Assembly: GCF_003286085.1 (NCBI RefSeq) | Contig: NW_020825321.1 | Location: 2,170,001-2,234,000 of the forward strand | Direction: 5' to 3' | DNA from: Drosophila persimilis | Lineage: Eukaryota; Arthropoda; Insecta; Diptera; Drosophilidae | Length of the DNA stretch: 64,000 bases | Shown: piece after piece, positions 10,763-21,934 of the stretch | How positions within the stretch are numbered: the stretch's first letter is position 1 | Layout of the letters: every line of letters starts with the position of its first letter | Translations under genes and position numbers: made by a program | Notes under the pieces: generated by a model | The model's database searches: none | What the model was told of the DNA's origin: nothing | The model's input: only the letters and a program-made list of their open reading frames with translations

Positions 10763-12500
10763 GTGGCAGAAAAAAGTAAATCCTCTCTTGAAGACTTAAA
10801 GATTAAGCTCAAAAGTCGAGTAAAAAGCATTCGCCGCTTAGAGGATCGATTAGATCAAGGGTCGATTCCTTTGCAATTACCGGAATTACAATGTAGATTA
10901 GATTGTTTGAATGCTTCAATTGAAAAGGCTAACCATTTGCAGGAACAAATCGAAGACATAACAGGTGATGATGCATATGCAGCTGAGTTGGAAGAGCTGA
11001 TAATTGTCACCAAAGGAAAGATAATGTCGCTTATCGCCGCCTTTGATGCAGCAAGCGAGACGAAGCCAGTGTCTTCTTCAGCCCTAACTCATGCTAGACT
11101 TCCGAAATTGGCATTACCCAAATTTAGTGGTAAACACTCGGAATTCAAAAATTTCATTAGCCTTTTTGAGAGACTAGTCCATAGCGACAACAGCATACCG
11201 GTGATCGAAAAATTTAATCATTTGATTTCGTGCCTCTCTGTTGAAGCATTAGGAACAATAAAGGCGTTCAAAGTCACCGAGGCAAATTATGAAAAGGCCA
11301 TGGCTGGCCTAAAACGAGTATATGACAACGATTATTTGATTTTCACGAATAATATTTCCACATTGTTCAATCTGCCGAGAATGTCGCATCAATCTGCATC
11401 ATCTCTAAGAACTCTAATCGATACTGTTTCGTCGATTTACGGATCGTTACTGTCGATCGGAGATGATACAAAAATTTCGAATGCAATGCTCATTCATCTC
11501 GTTTTAAACAGAGTCGACCCAGTGACGAAACAAAAGTGGGATGAACAGCTTACTTATGAGAAGTTGCCGCTTTGGTCCGACTTTGAGAAAGTCTTGAATC
11601 GTCGATACCAGCATCTGTCTGCTGAAGAATCGACCAAGCCAAGGCAAGACAAAGTCATGCCAAGCAAGCAACATAATCGCAGTTAATTTGCTTGTTCTTC
11701 CACTTCCACCAACAGTAGAACTCAGCAAACTTGTAGCTACTGCAATTCAGGAGACCATGTAGTGTCAAATTGCCCTTCGTTTTCGCGTCTCTCGGTGATG
11801 CAAAGGTTTGAGTTTGCTAAGTCGGCATCCTGCGCATGTCTGCGAAAAGGCCACGCTGTTGTAAAATGCAAAGCCAATAAATGTCGAGTGTGCAGCCGCT
11901 CACATCATACATTATTGCATCGATACACAGTGTCGGCTAATAGTCTTGCGTTACCACCACCCCAAGAGAGTCCTTCTCCTCCATCAAATCAGAATCAACC
12001 TTCCACGTCACATGTTTTGCATGCGACAGCGTTGGACAGGGTAATTCTGGCTACGTCGATCGTAAGCGTCCGAACTAAGAGCGGTGAACACATTCTGGCC
12101 AGAGCTCTGCTCGACTCTGGATCACAAACAAATATCATTACCGAGGACCTCGCTAATCGCTTACAGATCCGTAGAGAGGAGTCCTGTATTAACTTGCTTG
12201 GAATTGGTGAATCTAATTCTCAAGTAAAGGATAAAATACACACAGTGGTGAAGTCGCGAATAAATGGTAGTGAGTTCTCCTTTGATTTTTGGATCCTAAA
12301 ATCAATTTCAGGTTATCACCCTGACCAGTCAGTGAATGTGACTGACTGGCGAATCCCAGAGAACCTACCACTGGCAGACCCTTATTTCTACAAGCCACAA
12401 AGAATAGATATGTTAATTGGAGCAGAATCGTTCTTTGAATTATTAGCTGTTGGTCAAATTAAACAAGGTCCTGACTTGGGTTGTGTCGGGAAAATATGTT
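10763..12500 (+). pseudogene. BEL1 gag and protease
   Basis: The frame opens with a GTG where an ATG would be expected (GTG-GCA-GAA-AAA), suggesting a lost start codon. It encodes a coiled-coil-like N-terminus, the capsid-like block (LPKLALPKFSGKHSEFKNF) and, after an in-frame TAA at 11684-11686, zinc knuckles (CSYCNSGDHVVSNC; CRVCSRSHHTLLH). The aspartic protease follows with ARALLDSGSQTNIIT, its DSG catalytic motif intact. The protein continues through LIGAESFFELLAVGQI, typical of the BEL/Pao peptidase A17 region. A frameshift near 12485 moves the reading to the next frame. Gag would package element RNA and the protease would cut the polyprotein. Confidence 0.85.
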
Positions 12501-13685
12501 TCCAGGAGTTCTGCTCCTCAAATTACAAACAGTTTGAGTTGCAGTGAAGAGTTGCTAATATCCATCGATAGGACCTTGAAAAAGTTTTGGTCACTGGAAG
12601 AAATGCCATCTACCAAGAAAATTGCCACACCTGAGCACAAGCTATGTGAAGAACACTATCGTAAGACGACTCAGGTACTATCATCAGATCGATTCTAAGT
12701 AAGGCTCCCGTTCAAATCAGATCCAAATTGTTTAGGCAACTCCTTTGAGGTTGCGAAACGGCGGTTTTTGTCGCTTGAAAGACGATTGCATCGTGACCCT
12801 GAGTTGAAGAAAATGTACTTGGAATTCATGGAAGAGTACCTCTCCTTAGGTCATATGTCTCCTACTGACAATACGATTCCTTCTACTCCACACTACGTAA
12901 TCCCTCATCAGTGTGTTCTGAGGCCCCAAAGTACGTCTACCAAGCTCCGAGTCGTGTTCGATGCTTCGTCCAAGACGTCCTCACAGGTGGCCTTAAATGA
13001 CATTCTGATGGTGGGACCTACCATTCAAGAGGAATTATACTCGACACTGCTCCGTTTCCGTCTGCACAGGTTTGCCCTGACTGCTGATGTTAAAAAGATG
13101 TATCGCCAAGTGATGGTGAACGAAGCGGATCGGCAGTTTCAGCTCATAGTGTGGAGAAGAGACCCTTCTGAATCCTTGAGATTATACAAGCTCAACACTG
13201 TAACCTATGGGACTGGACCAGCCCCATTCTTAGCTATCCGGTGTTTGAAAAGGTTGAGTGAGTCTGCGAAGCTCTCATTCCCTAGAGCTGCTAACGTTAT
13301 TGGGTCCGACTTTTACGTCGATGACTTGTTGACTGGTGCTGCATGCGTAGAGGAGCTAAGGGCAATTAAGTCCGAAGTGTCTCAGGTTCTTCAGACCGCA
13401 GGGTTTGAGTTGACTAAGTGGTTTTCAAACTCACCCGAGATCACCGCATCTGAGAGCACAGCCAAACCCATAACAATCTCGGATTCAGAGTCGACAAAGG
13501 CGTTAGGAATCTCATGGTTACCTACTGACGATGCCTTTAAGTTCAAAATTGACAATTCAGTTATGGGTCTCCGAGCGACAAAACGGAACATACTATCGGT
13601 GACATCAAAGTTGTTTGACCCCCTTGGTTTATTAAGTCCTATCGTTATAAAAGGCAAGATAATATTGCAGACTAGATTGGGATGA
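12486..13685 (+). pseudogene. BEL1 reverse transcriptase
   Basis: After the frameshift the third frame reads TWVVSGKY and continues, with one stop at 12696-12698, into an open RT domain from 12768. Motifs are HYVIPHQCVLRP, STKLRVVFDASSKT, LTADVKKMYRQV with the first catalytic Asp, LNTVTYGTGPAPFLA, and FYVDDLLTG with the catalytic Asp pair. It continues through the thumb/connection (RNILSVTSKLFDPLGLLSPIVIKGKIILQ) and ends at a stop at 13683-13685, where a deletion has removed the beginning of the RNase H domain. RT residues look intact; the protein is not, because the upstream frame is broken. Confidence 0.88.
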
Positions 13686-13965
13686 GTCGATCCCGCTGCA
13701 TTTGGAAACAGCGTGGAATAAGTTGAAAAATACACCATCTAAATTGGAAGACATATCCAAAACCAAAACGCTCCCAAGGCTTGAGTTATGTGCCGCTCAC
13801 CTTCTCGCAGATCTCTGTCACAGAATCAAGCCACTATTAAACGTGCCCATTGAACGAGTCGTTTATTGGTCGGATTCAGAGGTAACTCTCCATTGGATCC
13901 TCTCATCCATCGTCGTTGTCGACTTTCGTTTCAAGTAGAGTGGCTGATATTCAAGAGTAGTCAGA
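13686..13965 (+). pseudogene. BEL1 RNase H remnant
   Basis: DWDESIPLHLETAWNKL is followed at once by TKTLPRLELCAAHLLADL. In BEL2 about 100 residues, including the HGFCDAS block with the first RNase H Asp, lie between these points. This indicates an internal deletion of roughly 300 bp near 13745. VVYWSDSEVTLHWI with a later RNase H Asp remains. The frame then breaks near 13915. The domain is dead. Confidence 0.75.
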
Positions 13966-14150
13966 TGATGCTACGTGGCGGCATGTACCCACGAAACAGA
14001 ACCCAGCAGATATTGTCTCAAGAGTTTGTGACGTCGACGAATTCGTTCAGTCAATTTAGTTCGAAGGACCATCATTTCTGAAAGTGGAAGAAGAAAAACT
14101 GGCCCAAGAACACTCATTTCGAACATTTCGATAATCTTCACCTGGAAAAG

Positions 14151-15649
14151 ATGAAGACTGCGGTCGGGCTGACCGCTGCTGTGCGAAGTTCGGAGCTGTT
14201 AGATGTCATCGAGGGATTCTCGTCACACCTCAAACTGCTTAGAGTGTTCGTGTATGTGTTCCGCTTTATAAGAAAATGTAAAGACCCAAGCCTACATTTC
14301 GAAAAAACTATCTCACCGACCGAATGCAATGAAGCTTTTTATAAAATTGTCGAAATCGTCCAGCATCACGAGTATCGAGGAGAAATTGAAAAGGTTAGGA
14401 AAGGGTCTACAATTGGTCCTAGTCTTCAGCGGTTGAACCCATTCATCCATGAAGACACAGGGACTTGGTGCAACTTTTCGTTGTTGCGAGTGGGGGGTCG
14501 ACTAGCCAAAGCTCCTATATCATACGATGCCAAGTTTCCTCTGCTTTTGACTAAGCGCTCGCAATTCCTGCGAAGCTATATTCGTCATCTGCACCATTCG
14601 AATTTTCATGTCGGCCCACGAGCACTTGTGAGCATCCTTCGACAGAGCGTGTGGATAGTGAACGCTCAGGAGGTCTGCCGTCAGACAGTTCGATCATGTA
14701 TGCGCTGTTTTAAATGCAAGCCTCGATTGCTGACGCAACTCATGGGGAATTTACCCGCAGATCGACTCCGTGCTCTCCGCCCATTTTCAATTTGCGGCGT
14801 TGATTTTTGTGGACCAGTGTACACGACATTAAAAATTCGCGGAAGGCCCCCATACAAGTCATACATTGCGCTTTTCGTTTGTTTTGCGTCCAAGGCGGTT
14901 CACCTAGAAATAGTTTCCGATCTAACCACTGATTGTTTTTTGTTGGCTTTTCAAAGGTTCGTCGGGCGCCGAGGATATCCCCAAGTCGTTCATTGCGACA
15001 ACGGGACGAACTTCGTCGGAGCGAGCCGCCATCTCAGCGCTCTGCGGATCAGGCTCAAGGAGCAAGGAGACGCAATTCGCGACTTCGCGTCAAAGAACGG
15101 ATGCGAATTTGCGTTCATACCGCCGCGAGCTCCTCACATGGGAGGGCTATGGGAGGCAGGTGTAAAAACTGCCAAGAGCCTACTCCTACGGGCGGTAGGC
15201 ATCGAGGCCATAATGAACTCGAGGCCGATGGGAGCCATCAGCCAAGATCCAAGCGACGGCGAGGCCCTAACACCCGGGCACCTGCTGACAGGCAGGTGCT
15301 CATCGACCCCCCAGCACTGCGGACTCCGGACCAGGAGAGTCTCAGTTGCTTGCGGCGATGGCGACTTGTCTCGTCAGTCAGGCAAGCGTTTTGGCAGCGA
15401 TGGTCCCGCGAATATGTCCTGGGGCTGCAAATTCGGGGCAAATGGCACCAGCAGCAACCGAACCTCGAGGAAGGAGACCTCGTCATCGTGGCCGAGGACA
15501 ATCTGCCGCCTCAGGAGTGGCTCGTGGGGAGGGTCATCGCCACGCACGCAGGAGAGGACGGCATGGTCAGGGTCGTCGAAATAAGGATTAGCACTGGAGC
15601 GGTTTTTCGGCGGCCAATACACAAATTAGCGCCGCTCCCAATGTGTTGA
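14151..15649 (+). pseudogene. BEL1 integrase and C-terminal domain
   Basis: The open frame carries the HHCC zinc-binding region (HLHHSNFHVGPRAL...CMRCFKCKP) and the DDE core: VDFCGPV with Asp, VVHCDNGTNFVGAS with Asp, and GGLWEAGVKTAKSLLLRA with Glu. It then skips from LLLRAVG to IEAIMNSRPM; compared with BEL2 (about 20 residues between) this is a small deletion. A frameshift near 15295 moves the C-terminal DNA-binding domain (FWQRWSREYV, DLVIVAEDNLPPQEW, RPIHKLAPL) to the second frame, ending at 15649. All three catalytic residues are present, but the full chain is broken. Confidence 0.88.
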
Positions 15650-15677
15650 AGCCGATGCAGGCGTTCAACGGGGCCGG

Positions 15678-15999
15678 TGTTGCGTGACCTTCCATCCATG
15701 GCCACAATTATTAGTTATTGATCTGAATTATAAAGTCTAGTGTAAGTTAGGCTAGGGCAAAGCGGGAGCGCAATAAAAGCTCGCTCTCTCGCTCTTGGCG
15801 AATTCGCCCCGCTTTGCCACCGTAGGTTAGCTAGAGTAAGAGATTTGAATTGTGAAGAAAATTGTGAAGAATTGCGAACAACTGCCAACCTTGAATTAGA
15901 TCGAGCGTATCAATTTTTTCGCCCCGCCAAATAAATAATTTAAATTACAGCCACCCAAAGTTTTCGGTAATTTATTAGAAAAACTCTTCTAATTTTTCA
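15678..15999 (+). repeat. BEL1 3' LTR
   Basis: A 322-bp direct repeat of 9436-9757 with two substitutions, preceded by the purine-rich AACGGGGCCGG that would prime plus-strand DNA. It is followed by the target duplication CCCTG. Confidence 0.92.
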
Positions 16000-16004
16000 C
16001 CCTG

Positions 16005-16638
16005 AAAGCGCTCATAGACAACACCCCACCCATAGAGTATGAAGGCGTAACTTTGGACCAACCAGAGCAAGCAAAGTATCTCGGTATCATCTTGATAAGC
16101 GTCTTACTTTTGGTCCACACTTGAAAGCTACGGCTCGTATATGTGGGCAAAGAATGCAGGAATGCACACTGTGTAGCCCCGATCTGGCTCTACGGCGTGC
16201 ATATTTGGGGTATAGCTGCAAAAACGAACTACAAACGGATACAGGTCCTGCAGAAGTACGTGCGAGGCTCCACCCTACATCGGGACTTGAATCTGCATAC
16301 TTTAGAGGAGCAGATTGGAAGGCACACCAGCAGATACAGTGACAGGCTGATTAGACACCGAAATAAACTCGCGAGACGTTTACTACCTGCCAGACCTTTG
16401 AGGCGATTGAAGAGATTGGGCTTTGCCAAAACTTTTGGCCAACTATAAGTTTCCCTCCCAATATTACAATATTACTTTTTTTTATTATTACTATATACTA
16501 TATACTATAATATATTTCTATAAGTCCTCTTGCATTAAGCAATAGGTTTGGTCTCCTTCATATTATTTACCTGTGTTGTTAAGATACGATATATGCAATG
16601 TACGGATTCAACGCTTAATAAAACCAAACGAAAAAAAA
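16005..16638 (+). pseudogene. Jockey-clade RT C-terminus and 3' UTR (after BEL1)
   Basis: Reading resumes right after the target duplication with KALIDNTPPIEYEGVTL and QAKYLGI, which joins in sense to the frame ending at 9430. One or more frameshifts follow near 16100. The C-terminal part reads LYGVHIWGIAAKTNYKRIQVLQ and ends at a stop at 16446-16448. The 3' UTR carries AATAAA at about 16617 and ends in an A run at 16631-16638, giving the element's poly(A) end. DINE-1 copy 3 abuts it. Confidence 0.8.
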
Positions 16639-17745
16639 CGAGGGGGAACGTTGTGAGTTGCTGCGGACACCGCAACTCTACGGTTATACCCGATACTAAG
16701 TCAGTATGGCTCTCCTCCGGCAGACGCCGCTAATATTTAACGACACGACAAAGAGTGCGTGCGAGAGAGACTGAAAATCAGTCTGAGCGTGACGTCGGGC
16801 GCTGCGTAGCCACTGCTAATTGATTTGTTCCTTTTGGCGATAAAAATGATCTGATCTGATCCAGATTCAGCAATCTAATAGATATGGTTATTATCTATGA
16901 TTCTGCGTTTTTAGTTTTCTCAAATCTGCAATATTGTGGATGCAACAGATTTTCGTCCTTTGTGGGGGCGGATGGGGGTGGGGCGAAATTCTGAGATATA
17001 CGTTTTATAGTGACATCTTAAAGGAGTGTGTGTACCAAATTTGGTTACTCTAGCCTTAATAGTCTCTGAGATTTGTGGTTGCCCCAGATTTTCGTCCTTT
17101 GCGGGGGCGGAAGGGGGTGTGGCGAAATGTGGACATGAAACGGTCAAGGTCCGATATCACAGGAGTGTGGATACCAAATTTGGTTGCTCTGGCTTTTATA
17201 GGTTCTGAGATCCTTGAACTCATATTTTGCAATTGGCAAAACCGACCATGAAACCTGTGTGTTAGAGTGAGACAGAGCGAGAAAGAGTGAAATTGTTTTC
17301 GTGATTCTGGCTGTAATAATTATACGATCTGGTTCAGATTTTGCACTCTAGAAGATATAGGCATCTTCTACGATTCTGCGTTTTTAGTTTTCTCGTATCA
17401 TCGAAATTGTGGATGCCACAGATTTTCGCCCTTTGTGGGGGCGGAAGTGGGCGGGGCAAAGTTTTGAAATATTTTTGGAGCAGTGACATATCACAGAAGT
17501 CTGGATCCAAAACATCGTTGCTCTAGCTCTTATAGTCTTTGAGCATTAGGCGCTGAAGGGGACGGACAGACGGACAGACGGACGGACGGACAGACAGACA
17601 GGGCTCAATCGACTCGGCTATTGATGCTGATCAAGAATATATATACTTTATAGGGTCGGAAACGATTCCTTCTGGACGTTACACACATCCACTTTTACCA
17701 CAAATCTAATATACCCCAATACTCATTTTGAGTATCGGGTATAAA
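16639..17745 (-). mobile_element. DINE-1/mini-me copy 3
   Basis: Full-length copy of about 1.1 kb: CGAGGGGGAACG, hairpin GAGTTGC...GCAACTC, TTATACCCGATACT at the left; GACG/GACA microsatellite near 17560-17600; conserved core; and GAGTATCGGGTATAA at the right. It sits at the poly(A) end of the Jockey element, consistent with insertion into T/A-rich DNA. Confidence 0.88.
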
Positions 17746-17834
17746 AACTTGCTAAAGTAAAATCTTCTTTAATGAATAATTTAAGCTAACTTTCTTCTGC
17801 CTTGTATGATGATAATTTTATAATTTGTACATTC
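17746..17834. other. Spacer between DINE-1 copy 3 and BEL2
   Basis: A short AT-rich stretch without a recognisable feature. Confidence 0.4.
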
Positions 17835-17839
17835 CTATT

Positions 17840-18136
17840 TGTTTGGTCAAACTCCTTTAAGGAACAAGTATTCAAATGACCCTCGTAAAATAGAGAGCCT
17901 ACGCTCACTTTTTGTATTTACTCTCACCATAATTGTACTAAATTCACCACTGTATTCTCTCTCTTATGCCCAGTACTCAAGCACTAAGATTTGTAATAAA
18001 TAGTTATTCCCTAATACTCAACTGGATCGATCGACTTTTCTCTTTCTTGTATAGACTTTGATTCGTTTGCAGAAAAAACTAACACGCCCCCATCGGTGAA
18101 TTAACATTAATGCGGAAAACGCTCCGTGTACAAACA
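17840..18136 (+). repeat. BEL2 5' LTR
   Basis: A 297-bp LTR starting TGTTTGGTCAAAC and ending TACAAACA. The 3' LTR starts TGCTCGGTCAAAC and lacks a 7-bp segment around 17972, where this copy reads CCCAGTACTCAAGC. Confidence 0.9.
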
Positions 18137-18139
18137 TTT

Positions 18140-18156
18140 TGGCGCCCAACGTGGGG
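18140..18156 (+). other. BEL2 primer binding site, tRNA-Lys type
   Basis: TGGCGCCCAACGTGGGG lies three bases after the 5' LTR. It is the complement of the 3' end of Drosophila tRNA-Lys(CTT) as I remember it (CCCCACGTTGGGCG plus CCA), so lysine tRNA is the likely primer. Confidence 0.75.
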
Positions 18157-18600
18157 CATGTGTGTTATGTTAATTCTTCTGTGAACAATTAAACTAATCG
18201 CAATCTACAAAGGCAACAATTACAACATTCGCTCGTCTCGCAGCTGCAATCGAAAGTTCCGAAAACCGTATCAGAATTGTTCGTCTAGATCGCGGGATCG
18301 TTGTCCTCGCCTTGCTCTCGCCGTTCTCGCTTAATTTTATCATTCGCTTGTCACCCACAACGCATTCAACGGCGCTTGCATTCTCGGTTCGTTCGCTTTG
18401 CAGCTACCTGCTTTGGTCCATCGATCTATTGGAATTCCACCGCTTCACTTTCGTTTTGCTTTCGTTGCCGCTGCTGGAACTTTTGCTTTTGCTTTCACCG
18501 TTGGATTTGTGCTCTAGCTGCTGCTGCTTGCTGCGTTTTTTGTTGTTGTTATTTTTGGAAGCTCTAGTTCTGTGTCAGCGTAATTACACTACACAACAAA

Positions 18601-20519
18601 ATGACGACGCTCGAAGACTTAAAACGCCAACGGAGCAATATAAAACGAAATATAACTCGGATCAAATCTGTGGTAGATGCTAAATCGGAAACCCCGATAT
18701 GCAATGATGAGCTTCGCTATCGGTTGAACATCTTAGAAACGTATTTCAAGAATGTTTTAAATGTCCAAGCTAATATTGAAGACCTTAGTCCGAATGATGA
18801 AGGACGGGCAGATTTGGAGGATACATACATAGCAATCAAGCTAGCCATAAAGGAAAAAATGGGAGGAGATCTGAACGCCAGCATTGTTGCGCCTGACTAC
18901 CACCCACCCCAGTGAAGTCATCGCTACCAAGGTTGTCGCTACCCACTTTCGACGGAACATATGCAAACTATAAGAATTTCATTCACTCGTTCGAGCAAAT
19001 TGTTGTGCGTGAGTCTGGATTGTCTAATATAGAAAAGTTTAATTATTTGCTGACCTGCCTCACGGGGCCGGCATTAGATACAATTCAGGCATTCCAGGTT
19101 ACAAGCGAAAACTATCCGAAGGCCCTAGCCAAACTCAAAAGCCGTTTTGATAATCCTACTCTTATATTTTTAGAAGGTATTGAGGCATTGTTTGCACTAC
19201 AACCTGTGGAAAGGTCAAACAGTCAGCAGCTTCACAGCCTAGTGGATAAGGCATCCGCTATATTAAGCTCGCTGGAGTCCATCGGCAAACCTGAGAACAT
19301 TTTTCACGCTATGGTTATATATATTATAATGGAAAAGTGTGACCAGCAAACTCGGAACAAGTGGAAGGAATCGCAGGACTACAAAACTCTGCCAACCTGG
19401 CTAGCATGCACGCAGCTTTTGGAACGCCACTGTTAGTTTCTCCATTCGTCTGGAAACTCGGCTGCTACTTCGTCACAGCGAAGGGCTGAATCCAATAAGT
19501 CAAATCGTCATTCTAATCACCAAATAAACTCGTCGTTTGCTATCACTAATCCGTCTTGTACACTTTGTTCTAGTTCTGGCCATAAGATATCTAATTGCGC
19601 TCAGTTCAAGGCTATGAACAGCAACCAACGGTACGACAATGCAAAACGCCTCGGTCTCTGCATCAATTGTCTTGGAAATGGTCATAGAGTGGCGCAATGT
19701 TCATCGACTCATCGTTGCCGATCCTGTAATCGGAATCATCATTCATCTTTGCATCACTCTCAGCCGCAACAGCCACCCCAATCATCAGCAGGACAACCTT
19801 CAACTACTGAACCGGTACTCCAACCAGCGCAACCCTCCTGGCAAACGGCTCATCAAGCTGCTTCACACTCACATATGGAGATCGCAGCAGATGACCAAAT
19901 TTTGTTGGCAACAGCTATGGTTTTGGTAAAGGATGCCACAGGTGAATACAAACTCGGTAGAGCGTTGCTTGATTCATGTTCTCAGGTTAATTTTGTAACC
20001 GAAACCTTTGCACAAAAGCTTCGCCTTCGTCGTGAAAAACACCACATTGGAATTCGCAGTATAGGAGACTCCCTTACTAGTTTGAAGGCTCGTACGACTA
20101 CCTCTATTAAGTCACGTACTTCCGGCTATCAGCTCACTCTCCAGTTTGGAATCACATCCCATATTGCCTACCAGCCAGATAGTGAGATCGACATATCGAA
20201 TTGGAACCTACCAGCTAACACTCCATTGGCTGACGAATCGTTCTATAGGACTAAACGTATTGATTTGTTACTGGGGACCGAAGCCTTCTATGGAGCTCTA
20301 GCTGTTGGCCAGATTCGCATTGGTCCAAATCTTCCCACTTTGCAGAAGACTCTTTTTGGTTGGGTTGTTGCTGGGAGGTACCAGCGGCAATATAACAGAC
20401 AGCCACCATTGTGCTTGGCGACTGTAGAAGAGTCGATCGACAAGAATTTGCAGCAATTATGGAAAGTGGACTCATTTGTCGATCCAAGCGCTCGAATGCT
20501 CCCTCGTACTGAATCCTAA
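18601..20519 (+). pseudogene. BEL2 gag and protease
   Basis: A proper ATG at 18601 (after CAACAAA) starts MTTLEDLKRQRSNIKRN, a helical N-terminus. A frameshift at about 18910 leads into the capsid-like block LPRLSLPTFDGTYANYKNF. An in-frame stop lies at 19434-19436, and zinc knuckles follow (CTLCSSSGHKISNC; CINCLGNGHRVAQC; CRSCNRNHHSSLH). The protease motif reads LLDSCSQVNFVT: the Gly of the usual DSG is replaced by Cys, likely inactivating. LLLGTEAFYGALAVGQI and FGWVVAGRY mark the end of the peptidase A17 region. The frame ends at 20519. Confidence 0.85.
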
Positions 20520-21264
20520 CTTGGAAGAACCGCATTATTATATACCGCACCATTTCGTCCTGAAACCAAGCAGTACCTAGACGAAGCTCTGAGTTGTCTT
20601 TGACGCCTCTTGCCGTACAACATCTCAAAGGTCACTTAACGATCTACTTTTAGTCGGCCCTACCATTCAGGATGAGTTGTACTTGCAATTGCTGTGGTTC
20701 CGCATGCATAGGTTCGGCATTACAGCCGACGTCACAAAAATGTACAGGCAGGTACTTGTGAGTGAGAAGGATAGAAAATTCCAGTACATTTTGTGGCGAG
20801 CATCTCCAAATACGGATCTTCAAACCTACCAACTCAATACAGTGACATATGGGACTGCGTCTGCCCCATTTCTCGCAACTCGTAGTTTGCATTACTTGGC
20901 TGAGGATTGTAAGGATGCATGGCCATTGGGGGCTGCTGCTGTTAAAACTGCATTTTATGTTGATGACTTTTTGTGTGGGGCTGATGATATAGATACACTC
21001 TTCAAACTAAAAACTGAAATCACATCAACTCTCGCTCGTGGTCAGTTTCCATTATGCAAGTGGCATTCAAATCATCCAGGCGTGATGGAAGACGAATCTA
21101 CCAAGGAATTAAACATTTCAGAAAACTCAGTCAGCAGCACACTCGGCGTAACTTGGCATCAACGAAGTGATGCATTTAGTTTCACATTTAATCCAAAGGA
21201 AGACTATCCCACTACCACAAAACGAACAATTTTGTCTACTGCTACCGTAAGTCATTGTCTCTAA
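20520..21264 (+). pseudogene. BEL2 reverse transcriptase
   Basis: A deletion and frame changes near 20520-20640 remove much of the linker before RT; scattered pieces (YYIPHHF, VVFDAS) remain. The open part from 20677 has FGITADVTKMYRQV with the first Asp, LNTVTYGTASAPFLA, and FYVDDFLCG with the catalytic pair. It ends at 21264 shortly before the position where the RNase H linker should begin; the next piece is in another frame. Confidence 0.85.
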
Positions 21265-21280
21265 GATCATTCTTCAGGAG

Positions 21281-21934
21281 TTGTGGCTTTTGAAACTCGA
21301 CTGGGACGAGTCTGTCCCCCAGAATTTAAGCCACGCATGGAGCAAGTGTTTGGAATCGCTGAATTCACTGTCGTCACTAGCGGTACCTCGTTTTTGTTTG
21401 CAGCCTGATACTAGGAGCATTCAAATACATGGATTTTGCGACGCATCGATTCGGGCATACGACTGCTGTGTTTATGTGCGCACGGAGAATTCGCTTGGAC
21501 AGGTCACAGTGAAATTTTTCACTTCTAAGTCTAGAGTAGCACCAGTGAAGAAACAGTCTCTTCCGAAGCTTGAACTATGCGGCGCACATCTACTTTCTCA
21601 GTTGTATAACAAAGTCAAGGCCATATTCAGTAAACACACTATCACATCTTATTTTTGGAGCGACTCACAGCTCGTATTGCATTGGCTGCAACAACACTCA
21701 GTCACCTTATCGACCATTGTTGGAAATCGAGTGTCCGATATTCAGGATTTAACGTCTGATGGAAAATGGCGCTATGTGCCAACACATCAAAACCCTGCTG
21801 ATATTCTGTCGCGAGGCTGTAACGTGAGCGAGTTGATTAAGTCTCCATGGTTTTCGGGTCCTACGTTTCTAGTCGAAGATTCACTAAACTGTCCCGCCAC
21901 TGGTGGAAAACTTGATATTGACGGACGTGGTTAG
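21281..21934 (+). pseudogene. BEL2 RNase H
   Basis: The frame opens with LKLDWDESVPQNL and has IQIHGFCDASIRAYDCCVYV with the first RNase H Asp, PKLELCGAHLLSQL with the Glu, YFWSDSQLVLHWL with a second Asp, and VPTHQNPADILSRG with the last Asp. The domain itself looks intact. It ends in a stop at 21934, with the integrase linker continuing in a different frame from 21903. Confidence 0.85.

Larger units (their letters stand above)
9436..15999 (+). mobile_element. BEL/Pao LTR retrotransposon BEL1 (6,564 bp, nested in the Jockey element)
   Basis: A complete-structure LTR element: two 322-bp LTRs (9436-9757 and 15678-15999) beginning TGTTG and ending TTTTTCA, flanked by the 5-bp target duplication CCCTG (9431-9435 and 16000-16004). 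The LTRs differ at only two positions by my comparison, both T/C. A roughly 1-kb leader, gag, protease, RT, RNase H and integrase follow in BEL/Pao order, and a polypurine-like AACGGGGCCGG precedes the 3' LTR. The coding region carries stops, frameshifts and at least two internal deletions, so it cannot make a full polyprotein. The near-identical LTRs suggest recent insertion, presumably driven in trans. Confidence 0.9.

Noticed and set aside
18301..18600. Cys/Phe/Leu-rich frames in the BEL2 leader that look membrane-like.
   Set aside because: They lie in the untranslated leader before a well-supported gag ATG at 18601, and the composition comes from T/C-rich sequence.
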